Assembly (NCBI RefSeq): GCF_900156785.1
Contig: NZ_FTOP01000011.1
Span: 84,551 to 148,550, forward strand
DNA: 64,000 nt
Source: Belliella pelovolcani
GTDB lineage: Bacteria; Bacteroidota; Bacteroidia; Cytophagales; Cyclobacteriaceae
Direction of reading: 5' to 3'
Part shown: piece after piece, positions 27,059-37,245 of the stretch
Numbering within the stretch: position 1 is the first letter of the stretch
Layout: every line of letters starts with the position of its first letter
Notes under the pieces: generated by a model
Seen by the model: the letters and a program-made list of their open reading frames with translations, nothing else
Databases searched by the model: none
Told to the model about the DNA's origin: nothing
Made by a program: the position numbers and the translations under genes

Positions 27059-27958
27059 CTATTTGATTTTTCTAAATCTGAAAAATATTCCAAGTGGAAG
27101 TTTCTTTTCAAACCTATCTACCAAATACAACTCTCCATGTTCAGCGTTGTTAACTTCTTTGAAATTAGAATTCACCAAATTGGCAGCAATAATAGAGGAG
27201 AAGCTCAGTGAGTACATATTGAGTATTAGAAAATTATGCTCTGGTTCTAAAAGTTCGGCGCAGAGTTTTAGCATTTCATTGATTTGCTCTTCTAAAATCC
27301 ACTTTTCACCGTCGGGTCCACGACCATAAGCTGGTGGGTCTAAGATGATTCCGTGATATTTATTTCCCCTTCTGACTTCCCTTTTGATGAATTTCATGGC
27401 ATCATCCACGATCCATCGAATATCATTCAGGTTAGAGGATTCCATATTATGCTTGGACCAAGTGACTACTTGCTTGACAGAATCTAAGTGAGTCACTTCA
27501 GCGCCTGCGGCTCTAGCTGCTATACTTGCAGCGCCCGTATAAGCAAACAAGTTTAATATTTTAGGATTTTTGATTGGGAATTTTTTCAATGTATCAGATA
27601 TATAATCCCAATTGACTGCCTGCTCTGGAAATAGTCCAATGTGCTTGAAAGAAGTCATGGCTAAGTTAAACGTCAGTTTAACTTGATCCTGATTATTGTA
27701 TTTGATTTGCCAATTGTGAGGGATTTTTTTTTGCTCAATCCATTGACCTTTTTCTGGATTATTTTTCTCCTTTGCGAAAATGGCATGAGACATGTTTTTC
27801 CACTCTTCAGAACTCATACTTTTGTCCCAAATAGCTTGAGGTTCGGGTCTGCTTAAAATATAAGGCCCAAAACGTTCTAATTTTTCAAACCCACCCGTAT
27901 CTATTAATTCATAATCCTCCCAATACTGTGGAGTCAATGACAAAATTGTTTCCTTCAT
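27059..27958 (-). CDS. SAM-dependent RNA methyltransferase, RlmI/RlmK-like
   Basis: 299 residues. A class I methyltransferase fold is shown by LNLFAYTGAASIAARAAGAEVTHLD, which is the SAM motif I, then the acidic end of motif II, and DPPAYGRGPDGEKW as motif IV. The first 110 residues (ILSRPEPQAIWDKS) are characteristic of this group. It should methylate a ribosomal RNA or similar substrate with an exposed catalytic pocket, but the exact target is not known. Its ATG is at 27958 and it lies upstream of an aminotransferase in the same direction. Confidence 0.85.
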   Translation of the reverse strand: MKETILSLTPQYWEDYELIDTGGFEKLERFGPYILSRPEPQAIWDKSMSSEEWKNMSHAIFAKEKNNPEKGQWIEQKKIPHNWQIKYNNQDQVKLTFNLAMTSFKHIGLFPEQAVNWDYISDTLKKFPIKNPKILNLFAYTGAASIAARAAGAEVTHLDSVKQVVTWSKHNMESSNLNDIRWIVDDAMKFIKREVRRGNKYHGIILDPPAYGRGPDGEKWILEEQINEMLKLCAELLEPEHNFLILNMYSLSFSSIIAANLVNSNFKEVNNAEHGELYLVDRFEKKLPLGIFFRFRKIK

Positions 27959-28041
27959 CTTGCAAAAATAAAGATATAATTGAAGGCGTACATAAATGAT
28001 TCTAATTTGCTGGTTAATTTCCTATATTTAATATTTATTAC

Positions 28042-28725
28042 ATGCTTATGGTCAAAGCTTCTAGACTTATGAAATTTCTACTGCTATTAGGATTGACTTT
28101 TATTCAGTATATAACTCTTGTGGCTCAAAATGACAAGGATGTTTCTTACTATGAGCAAGGCTTCGATGTGATTATGATCAATGCAAGGAGCACTGGGATC
28201 AAAGGCACGCCATTTTTATTTGATCATGCACTTTATGGAAATATCACGCTGAAGTCTGGAAAACAACATGAAAGAATTTCTTTTAACATTGACTTATTGA
28301 AAGAAGAATTGATCATTCAAGGTGAAGGCAATAATGGACAGCCTCTTCCAGTACGCAATTGGATTACTTTGGAGACATTAGGTGAAATAAAAAGAGAGTT
28401 TGGGATCGAAATGATTCATGCCAAGTCAAAGATAGTGGAGTTTATTGGCGAATGGGAAGGCTCAAGAATAGTCGCTCTTCATAGCAAAAAACTTGTAAAG
28501 CCCTCATCGACTCGAGACAGTTACTCTCCTAGACAGTTTGATACATATACCCATGCTGTAAGCTTTTATAGAATATCAGGTATGACTCAAGTAGAGATTA
28601 AGGTCAATCAATTTGTCAAAGAAATAGGAGGGAATGAGGCTAAGAACTTAATTAAAGCTAATAAATGGAAAATAGAAGATCCAGTTGATTTTAAAAACCT
28701 CTTGCAGGCTTTACAAGCAAAATAA
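28042..28725 (+). CDS. Exported protein of unknown function
   Basis: 227 residues. The N-terminal part contains a signal peptide; the ATG at 28069 (MKFLLLLGLTFIQYITLVAQ) would give a cleaner one than the ATG at 28042 used here. The mature part is beta-rich and has no motif that I recognise. It contains KSGKQHERISFNIDLLKEEL and a Tyr/Arg-rich SPRQFDTYTHAVSFYRI stretch. It may be secreted or periplasmic. The gene is divergent from the methyltransferase and converges on the SDR gene. Confidence 0.75.
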   Translation: MLMVKASRLMKFLLLLGLTFIQYITLVAQNDKDVSYYEQGFDVIMINARSTGIKGTPFLFDHALYGNITLKSGKQHERISFNIDLLKEELIIQGEGNNGQPLPVRNWITLETLGEIKREFGIEMIHAKSKIVEFIGEWEGSRIVALHSKKLVKPSSTRDSYSPRQFDTYTHAVSFYRISGMTQVEIKVNQFVKEIGGNEAKNLIKANKWKIEDPVDFKNLLQALQAK

Positions 28726-28734
28726 TTATTGCTT

Positions 28735-29568
28735 TTAAAGCCAATCTGCTAACAATTCTTCACTTACAGCCCAAAGCTTTTGACGCATACTTTTAGATGA
28801 AGCGGAAGATGACGGTTTTACCGCCTTTGAGTTTTTGAAGTATGATCCATTTAGGTTTTCTGGAAGTTTAGATTTTGCTAGAAAGATGCTAGTCTTTGCA
28901 CCATCTTCTGCACTAATCATAAAAGGAGTGGCTAATTTCCAAAGAAAGGCAAAAATTCCGCTAGTATCAGAGCCAAAGTTGGTTTTGACTACCCCTGGAT
29001 GGAGGGCATAACTTTTCAGTCCTTTATCACCATACAATTCAACCAGAGATTTTGTGAAAAGGATATTGAAAAGCTTGACATTAGCATATGCTCCAAAAGC
29101 GCTATAGCTGTTCTCTTTATAATTTAAATCTGAAAATCTAACTTTTGCAGCCCGATGAGCCTCTGAACTAACATTGATAATTTTAGCTACATTCGAGTTG
29201 AGTAAAAGAGGGAGGAGTTTGTTAGTTAAAAGAAAATGGCCCAAGTGGTTAGCCGAAAGGCTAGTTTCAAATTGATCCATGGTAATCTCTTTTTGCTTGA
29301 AGATTCCGCCAGCATTGTTGATCAGAACATCAAGCTGATCACAATGATTGGATAATTCTTGTGCAGCGCTCACTACAGAATCCATGTCAGTCAAATCACA
29401 GTAAATAAAAATACATTTTTGACTAGCATCTGTTTTTAAATCTTTTACCAAATTTTCTGCCTTTTGCTTATTTCTTGCCAAAATGAAAATTTGCTCAAAC
29501 GCTGGAATAAGGTTTCTTAAAGTAAATTCTCCGATTCCTGATGTGGCACCTGTAATAGCTAAATTCAT
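28735..29568 (-). CDS. Short-chain dehydrogenase/reductase
   Basis: 277 residues of the classical SDR family. The cofactor motif TGATSGIGEF, the NNAGG motif, a catalytic serine in INVSSEAH and the YANVK catalytic pair are visible. It resembles eukaryotic-like retinol dehydrogenase/oxidoreductase SDRs (WW-domain oxidoreductase type), so the preferred cofactor would be NADP(H) or NAD(H), unclear. The rhodopsin cassette is 2.4 kb away, and a role in retinal chemistry is conceivable but unsupported. Confidence 0.9.
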   Translation of the reverse strand: MNLAITGATSGIGEFTLRNLIPAFEQIFILARNKQKAENLVKDLKTDASQKCIFIYCDLTDMDSVVSAAQELSNHCDQLDVLINNAGGIFKQKEITMDQFETSLSANHLGHFLLTNKLLPLLLNSNVAKIINVSSEAHRAAKVRFSDLNYKENSYSAFGAYANVKLFNILFTKSLVELYGDKGLKSYALHPGVVKTNFGSDTSGIFAFLWKLATPFMISAEDGAKTSIFLAKSKLPENLNGSYFKNSKAVKPSSSASSKSMRQKLWAVSEELLADWL

Positions 29569-29812
29569 AATTTAAAATTTTACAGTTAAACCAAGGTGGT
29601 TCTAAAATGTTATAGCAAAGCTTAAAAATGAAATTTTGTATAATGAAATAAAACTTATATTTAAGACAAAATTTAGTAATTTTATGCTTTTGAAATTTCA
29701 ATATTTCAAAAAATATAGAAACTTATTCTTTCTAGCATTTTCATAAATATTATGAAAATCAGTGTTTTAAAAGGAACTCTGAAAGAAACATTGACTTAAT
29801 TTCCCAAAAAGA

Positions 29813-30634
29813 GTGAAAGTAAAAGAACCATTTATTGATATAGAGCAAGTATTGAAGACTAAAAATCCGAAACTTCATCGGTGGCTTCCTTCATTTGCCC
29901 TCAGTTATATCAAAAGAATTGTTCACGAAGGTGAAATCAATCACATCATGGCCAAGAATGGCCACCTCCAAGGTCTAGACTTTGTGAATGCCTTAATTGA
30001 AGAATTTGGTGTTGAAGTAGAGCTCAAGGGTGAGGAGAATATCCCTATGGATAGATCTGTTATATTTGCATCCAATCATCCACTGGGAGGGATGGATGGA
30101 ATAGCTTTTATGTATGCCCTTGGTAAGTTTCGATCGGATATTCGTTTTCTGGTCAATGACATTCTAACCAATATTAGAAACTTTGAACCCATGTTTATCC
30201 CTGTCAATAAGCATGGAGCCAACTCAAGGAAGGTAACCAAATTAATTGAAGAAACTTATGCTGGAGAACATGCTGTGTTAGTTTTTCCTGCTGGGCTAGT
30301 TTCTAGAAAGCAAAATGGTCAAATTAAAGACCTAGAGTGGAAAAAAAGCTTTATTAGTAAATCCAAGAGGTATAAGAAAGACATTGTTCCAGTTTACATT
30401 GAGGGCAAGAACTCGAAATTCTTTTACAATTTGGCATTGATTCGGAAAACTATCGGTATCAAAGCTAATATTGAGATGTTATACCTTGCTGACGAAATGT
30501 TCTCGCAAAAAGGTAAAAAAGTAGTGATTCATGTGGGAAAACCTATTTCTTATCAGTATTTTGATTCATCAAAAAGTGAAAAGGATTGGGCTGAAGAAAT
30601 TAAAGAGACCGTTTACCAAATGGCCAAAAATTAA
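29813..30634 (+). CDS. O-acyltransferase of the PlsC family, GlsA/OlsA-like
   Basis: 273 residues starting with GTG at 29813; an in-frame TGA lies just upstream at 29792 and the next ATG is about 45 codons in. The acyltransferase motif reads NHPLGGMDG, with five residues between His and Asp instead of the usual four, and FPAGLVSRK stands for the usual FPEG block. It is followed 6 bp later by a GlsB/OlsB-like N-acyltransferase. In Bacteroidota such a pair is known to make glycine or ornithine lipids: GlsB acylates the amino group and GlsA the hydroxyl of the fatty acid. The head-group amino acid is not known here. Confidence 0.83.
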   Translation: MKVKEPFIDIEQVLKTKNPKLHRWLPSFALSYIKRIVHEGEINHIMAKNGHLQGLDFVNALIEEFGVEVELKGEENIPMDRSVIFASNHPLGGMDGIAFMYALGKFRSDIRFLVNDILTNIRNFEPMFIPVNKHGANSRKVTKLIEETYAGEHAVLVFPAGLVSRKQNGQIKDLEWKKSFISKSKRYKKDIVPVYIEGKNSKFFYNLALIRKTIGIKANIEMLYLADEMFSQKGKKVVIHVGKPISYQYFDSSKSEKDWAEEIKETVYQMAKN

Positions 30635-30639
30635 GGTTT

Positions 30640-31593
30640 ATGCAAGCAATTATACCTGCGATAGATAAGGAGTTGTTGAAGAAAGAGCTTACGCCGGAGC
30701 TCTTCCTTCGATATACCAATAATGGAAATAACCATATTTATCTGATTGATTTTCACAATGCTCCAAATGTTGTCCGTGAAATTGGTCGATTGAGAGAATT
30801 GACTTTTAGGGGAGCTGGTGGAGGTACTGGTTTGGAGCTGGATATAGATGAAAACGATACTTGTGAAAATTGCTATCAGCAGTTGATTACTTGGAATCCA
30901 GAAGAAGAGGAGATAGTTGCAGGATATAGATTAATCTATTGTAAAAATGCTTCTTTTGATGAAAATAACATCATCAATCTCTCCACTGCGCATCTGTTCA
31001 AGTTCTCAGAAAAATTTATCAAAGAGTACATTCCACATACCATTGAATTAGGAAGGTCTTTTGTACAACCCAAGTATCAACCAAGCTTAGACAACCGTAA
31101 AGGCCTTTTTTCCCTTGACAATTTATGGGATGGGTTGGGAGCTGTAGTTATGTTGCATCCAGAGGTGAAGTATTTGTTTGGTAAAGTCACGATGTACCCT
31201 CACTATGATCGAGAAGCGAGAGATCTCTTGCTTTATTTCATGAACCATTATTTTCCTGATAATGATCAATTAGTAAGTCCTTTGGATCATTTAAAATTAG
31301 GATATGATACAGACCTATCTAAAATAGACCATATTTTTGATGGATTGGATTATAAGGAAGGGTATAAATTGTTGAATTCAAGGGTAAGAGCAGCAGGAGA
31401 AAATATTCCTCCTTTGATCAATACCTACATGAACCTTTCTCCAAGTATGAAAACTTTTGGTACTGCACTCAATGACGAATTTGGGGCAGTAGAGGAGACA
31501 GGTATTTTGATCACCATTGACGATATCTATGAAAGCAAAAAGCATAGACATATGGATACTTTTGAGAGAGATAAAGTATTTGGATCAAGATGA
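30640..31593 (+). CDS. N-acyltransferase of aminolipid synthesis, GlsB/OlsB-like
   Basis: 317 residues of the hemolysin-like/ornithine-lipid N-acyltransferase group (GNAT-type, PF13444). Typical features are IGRLRELTFRGAGGGTG near residue 50, the ELGRSFVQPKYQ strand and a following LDNLWDGLGAVVM. It should transfer a 3-hydroxyacyl group from acyl carrier protein to an amino acid amine (glycine or ornithine in characterised cases). It lies downstream of the O-acyltransferase and shares a 4-bp overlap (ATGA) with the next gene, so the three are probably one transcript. Confidence 0.88.
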   Translation: MQAIIPAIDKELLKKELTPELFLRYTNNGNNHIYLIDFHNAPNVVREIGRLRELTFRGAGGGTGLELDIDENDTCENCYQQLITWNPEEEEIVAGYRLIYCKNASFDENNIINLSTAHLFKFSEKFIKEYIPHTIELGRSFVQPKYQPSLDNRKGLFSLDNLWDGLGAVVMLHPEVKYLFGKVTMYPHYDREARDLLLYFMNHYFPDNDQLVSPLDHLKLGYDTDLSKIDHIFDGLDYKEGYKLLNSRVRAAGENIPPLINTYMNLSPSMKTFGTALNDEFGAVEETGILITIDDIYESKKHRHMDTFERDKVFGSR

Positions 31594-31955
31594 AAAAAAC
31601 CGTAATCATAGGCGCTACAACCAATCCCTCTAGGACTGCTTTCATAGCAGCAGGGATGTTTTCGGAATATAAAATTCCATTTGTACCGGTAGGTATCAAA
31701 CAAGGGGAAGTTTTTGGAGAAGATATTTTAGACCTGAGATCTAAGCCAGAAATTGGAGATGTACATACAGTGACCTTGTATATTGGACCCAAAAATCAGC
31801 CGGAATGGTACGAATATATACTTTCTTTGAAGCCCAAAAGAATTATTTTTAATACAGGAACCGAAAATCCTGAATTTATAAAAATGGTTGAGGATAAGGG
31901 TATTGAGGCTACTGTCTCCTGTAATCTTGTTTTATTGCGAACTGGCCAATTTTAG
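31590..31955 (+). CDS. CoA-binding domain protein
   Basis: 121 residues comprising a single Rossmann-like CoA-binding domain (YccU-like): KKTVIIGATTNPSRTAF at the start, then a conserved VGIKQGEVFGE segment. It is a small protein of unclear function, sometimes annotated as CoA-binding. Its ATG overlaps the previous stop by 4 bp. Its own stop codon overlaps the stop of the convergent blh gene. Confidence 0.85.
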   Translation: MKKTVIIGATTNPSRTAFIAAGMFSEYKIPFVPVGIKQGEVFGEDILDLRSKPEIGDVHTVTLYIGPKNQPEWYEYILSLKPKRIIFNTGTENPEFIKMVEDKGIEATVSCNLVLLRTGQF

Positions 31956-32824
31956 ACTTTTTGATGCTCTATAAAATTGTTCATCACAAATATATGCGGA
32001 GCTGAAATCAAAGAAACCAACACAAAAAACAAAAGAATGACTTGTTCTTCATTCAAGAATTCTTTTGAAAGGTAGAGAATAAGGGAGATTCCAAGGATGC
32101 TGATACTACTAAAAGGGAGCAGTTGCTTGATAAACATTTTTAATTGACTCGAATTCAATTGTTTTGTCAAGGCATAATATTCGGCCTTCATGCTCGGTAA
32201 AGCATGCCAAAATCCAAAATATATCCCAAAGCCTAAAATCAGCGGAGTGAAATAGAGTAATAAACTCAAAAAGCATATTTCTAAAGCCAATTTGAATGAC
32301 CCTTTCTGTCTTTGAATTAAAGTCAATCCCACAGATGTCATAAATAAAATTACTATCAAGGTTAAGGACATGGGTTCTAAAATGCTGATATCAACTATGG
32401 AAATTAGGATATCGTAAGTTGACTGAAAATCACTTAAAAGAATAATCAACAGGAAATTGGAACCAAGAATGAAATAAGTAATTGGTTTAAATTTGATTTG
32501 GTCAAAATCTAAAAAATGCGTTTGGCCAAAATGATACGCTGAAATTATTATAAAAACTGCCAAGGATAATTTTGGGAAAAAGTACCATGAAATTAGATAT
32601 AATGCCATGATGCCAAGATATTTAAATAGAAATAGACCTAAAGAAGATTTTTTATTGGAACCTTGGGGAAGTAAGTGATCTATTGCTCCATGTGGTATTC
32701 CTATACTGAGTAACACTACAGCAAAAACAATCCATTGGAAGGTGATATTTTCCTTGAAAAAAAGGAAAAATAAGAGACAAAGCCCTATGGCGATGCATTT
32801 GCCAATGTTTTCAATGTTGTTCAT
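31952..32824 (-). CDS. blh: Brp/Blh-type beta-carotene 15,15'-dioxygenase
   Basis: 290 residues, an integral membrane protein with about eight helices. Histidine motifs of the Brp/Blh family are visible: GIPHGAIDHLL, SAYHFGQTHFLDF, GFWHALPSMKAEY and SAPHIFVMN. It cleaves beta-carotene into two retinal molecules, the chromophore of the nearby rhodopsin. The start overlaps the end of crtY by 14 bp, so it is the second gene of a crtY-blh pair on the minus strand. Confidence 0.93.
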   Translation of the reverse strand: MNNIENIGKCIAIGLCLLFFLFFKENITFQWIVFAVVLLSIGIPHGAIDHLLPQGSNKKSSLGLFLFKYLGIMALYLISWYFFPKLSLAVFIIISAYHFGQTHFLDFDQIKFKPITYFILGSNFLLIILLSDFQSTYDILISIVDISILEPMSLTLIVILFMTSVGLTLIQRQKGSFKLALEICFLSLLLYFTPLILGFGIYFGFWHALPSMKAEYYALTKQLNSSQLKMFIKQLLPFSSISILGISLILYLSKEFLNEEQVILLFFVLVSLISAPHIFVMNNFIEHQKV

Positions 32825-33953
32825 AATTCAATAAGGATTTGATGAATATACCGAAAGAAAGCTTACGAAGTATATTCAATTCCTCAAAGAAGTTGGTTTC
32901 TTCATTCAAAAATTTAAGCACCTGATCTCCAGGATTCCTAGAGAACATTTCTTGAAAAATATCTGGTAACCTTTCAGGCCATCTGGAAGCGATATTGAGT
33001 AGGATATTGTCATAAAATTTAAATCTAAATGGTCTATTCCATGACAAGTTGGTTTTGGTACTTCCATTAACCAATTCATTGATCAGTTGCTTAGAGTGTT
33101 TTTGTATTGTATGATAGGTATAGCCCGTAGAAGGTTTTGTGCAACCTCCTATGGTACCGACATTGATCCAGTTGGGATTTGTAGATGTAGAAAAGGCTTT
33201 CGTTGACATTGGTATAGAGCCCTTTTCTTCAAAAGTAATGTCAAAGTCTTTTGAGAATTTGGTTTCTATATAGTTTCTGAGCTTGGAGATCATCTCAGTA
33301 GTGTCTATATCAATCTTATCATACAGGGTGTATTCTACAAGAGCTTCTCTTTCATTGTATGGAAGTATATAAAAGAAGGAGAAAGCATCACTTTGATTTG
33401 GAACAAAATCCATCAAAGTGATTTGTTTAGAATCAAATACAGGATCCTTTGTTCTTATTTTCCAACCAAGAAAAATTTGCTTGAGCACGTCTTCAGGAAG
33501 CTCACCATTCAATTGCGGAATGGAGTTGATGATTTTTTTTCCTGAAAAAACACTTTCAGTCGCTGTTAATAGTTCGAAATTCCCTTCAGAAGTCGTTTGG
33601 ACGCCAACGATTCTATCATTGACAAATTTAATATTTGGTTTGTCCGAAATCATTTCCAACATCTGCTGATAAAAGTCAGATGATTTGATGTGGTAATATT
33701 TAAGATTTTTTAGACTGCTAACGGTATTTTTTTTTCCTGATAGCGCAATCGAATTCCAAAAAGTAGGATTATCTTTATTTGGATGTGTATCCAATGGGGT
33801 AGGAGACCAGTAACACCAAGTTCTGTCGTTTTGATCCTTCTTTGAGGCATCTATCACGAGAACGTTTTGATCTTTGAGTGGGCTGTCCAGCAAATAGTAC
33901 AAGAAGCTGAATCCAGCACAGCCAAGACCTGATATGATGAAATCGTAGGTCAT
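32811..33953 (-). CDS. crtY: Lycopene beta-cyclase
   Basis: 380 residues, a Rossmann FAD-type protein opening YDFIISGLGCAGFSFLYYLL. The DRTWCYW segment and the later GTIGGCTKPSTGYTYHTIQKHS, with the PSTGY motif, are hallmarks of CrtY-type lycopene cyclases. It converts lycopene into beta-carotene, which Blh then cleaves. It lies between the rhodopsin gene and blh on the same strand, but an efficient hairpin terminator separates it from the rhodopsin gene, so it may have its own promoter or rely on read-through. Confidence 0.93.
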   Translation of the reverse strand: MTYDFIISGLGCAGFSFLYYLLDSPLKDQNVLVIDASKKDQNDRTWCYWSPTPLDTHPNKDNPTFWNSIALSGKKNTVSSLKNLKYYHIKSSDFYQQMLEMISDKPNIKFVNDRIVGVQTTSEGNFELLTATESVFSGKKIINSIPQLNGELPEDVLKQIFLGWKIRTKDPVFDSKQITLMDFVPNQSDAFSFFYILPYNEREALVEYTLYDKIDIDTTEMISKLRNYIETKFSKDFDITFEEKGSIPMSTKAFSTSTNPNWINVGTIGGCTKPSTGYTYHTIQKHSKQLINELVNGSTKTNLSWNRPFRFKFYDNILLNIASRWPERLPDIFQEMFSRNPGDQVLKFLNEETNFFEELNILRKLSFGIFIKSLLNYEQH

Positions 33954-33980
33954 AGTTGGGAGTGGGGAGGGTGATATTTA

Positions 33981-34016
33981 AATAAAAAGGTCACTCTGAA
34001 TAATTACAGAGTGACC
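33981..34016 (-). terminator. Terminator after the proteorhodopsin gene
   Basis: On the minus strand a perfect 10-bp stem, GGTCACTCTG and CAGAGTGACC with an 8-nt loop (33989-34016), is followed by a T-tract. It lies between the rhodopsin gene and crtY. Confidence 0.9.
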
Positions 34017-34028
34017 AAATTAAGTTTA

Positions 34029-34778
34029 TTAAGCTGCTACAGCTTTATTTTTGTGTGTTTCAGCGATAGCTACAGAATAAATTACAAGACCGAAACCAAT
34101 TTTGTTGATAGCATCAGCAAGGTTGTAGAATAAGTCAATGCTACTAACTTCAAACAAACCTGATAACAAGTTTCCTGGAAGAACCATGTAACCAATTGGA
34201 TAGATTGACCATCCTAATGTAATGAAGATCTTCAACAAGAACATCGCTCTACCCAAAGCAGGACTGTCAGAAGATTTAGCCAATTTAGCAACATCACCAG
34301 CGAATACTTCATACACGATATAAAGGTAACCTACAGTAGAAAGAACTCCCCAGAATACATTATTGTCGATTCCAGAAGTTTCACCAATGTAACCTGTTAC
34401 CAACATAACCAAGGATGCTACGATCAATTTGGTCAATGTAGAGCCTTTTGCTCCAAATGGTTTTGTTAAAAGATAGAACTCCACACACATCAATGGAACT
34501 GTTAGTGTCCAGTCAACATATCTGAAGGCTGTTGGTGAGCTACCTGTTTCTAAATAGAAATCTCTCATGTAATAGTAGTGCACTGCTGCAATACCAGTGA
34601 TGAGACCTGATACAAGAAGTGAAGTTTTCCACTTCCCGTCTACAGAACTTCTTTCCACAAAGAAGAATACTGCAGATGCAAACATAGCCATATACCCAAT
34701 GAAAAAGGTAATGGCTACAGGATCACTGTTGACGATACGATCTAATCCGATCATTTCTGCTGTTAAAATTGTGTTCAT
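34029..34778 (-). CDS. Green-type proteorhodopsin, light-driven proton pump
   Basis: 249 residues with seven hydrophobic helices. The third-helix motif RYVDWTLTVPLMCVE gives Asp89, Thr93 and Glu100, equivalent to D97, T101 and E108 of SAR86 proteorhodopsin (DTE: a proton pump). His67 corresponds to H75 and retinal lysine Lys226 to K231. Met97 is at the colour-tuning site (105), which suggests green absorption, as in other Bacteroidota. Gly144 aligns with F152, the site that is Gly in antenna-binding rhodopsins. The gene ends at a strong terminator, so it may be transcribed alone. It lies upstream of crtY and blh. Confidence 0.97.
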   Translation of the reverse strand: MNTILTAEMIGLDRIVNSDPVAITFFIGYMAMFASAVFFFVERSSVDGKWKTSLLVSGLITGIAAVHYYYMRDFYLETGSSPTAFRYVDWTLTVPLMCVEFYLLTKPFGAKGSTLTKLIVASLVMLVTGYIGETSGIDNNVFWGVLSTVGYLYIVYEVFAGDVAKLAKSSDSPALGRAMFLLKIFITLGWSIYPIGYMVLPGNLLSGLFEVSSIDLFYNLADAINKIGFGLVIYSVAIAETHKNKAVAA

Positions 34779-37119
<2,341 letters not shown>

Positions 37120-37140
37120 TAATTTTCAGAAAATAAATTT

Positions 37141-37166
37141 AAGGGAGCGAATCGCTCCCTTTTTTA
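37141..37166 (+). terminator. Rho-independent terminator of gyrB
   Basis: AAGGGAGC and GCTCCCTT form an 8-bp stem with a 5-nt loop, followed by a T-run. Confidence 0.9.
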
Positions 37167-37245
37167 TTTCGTTATAAAATACTTAAACTTAAGCTCCATT
37201 TGGAGGATTATTATTAAGTAATTTCGCCCTAAGAATACTTGAATT

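Noticed and set aside
28735..29568. SDR gene as a retinol dehydrogenase of the rhodopsin system
   Set aside because: It lies apart from the cassette with unrelated genes between, and nothing in the sequence sets the substrate.
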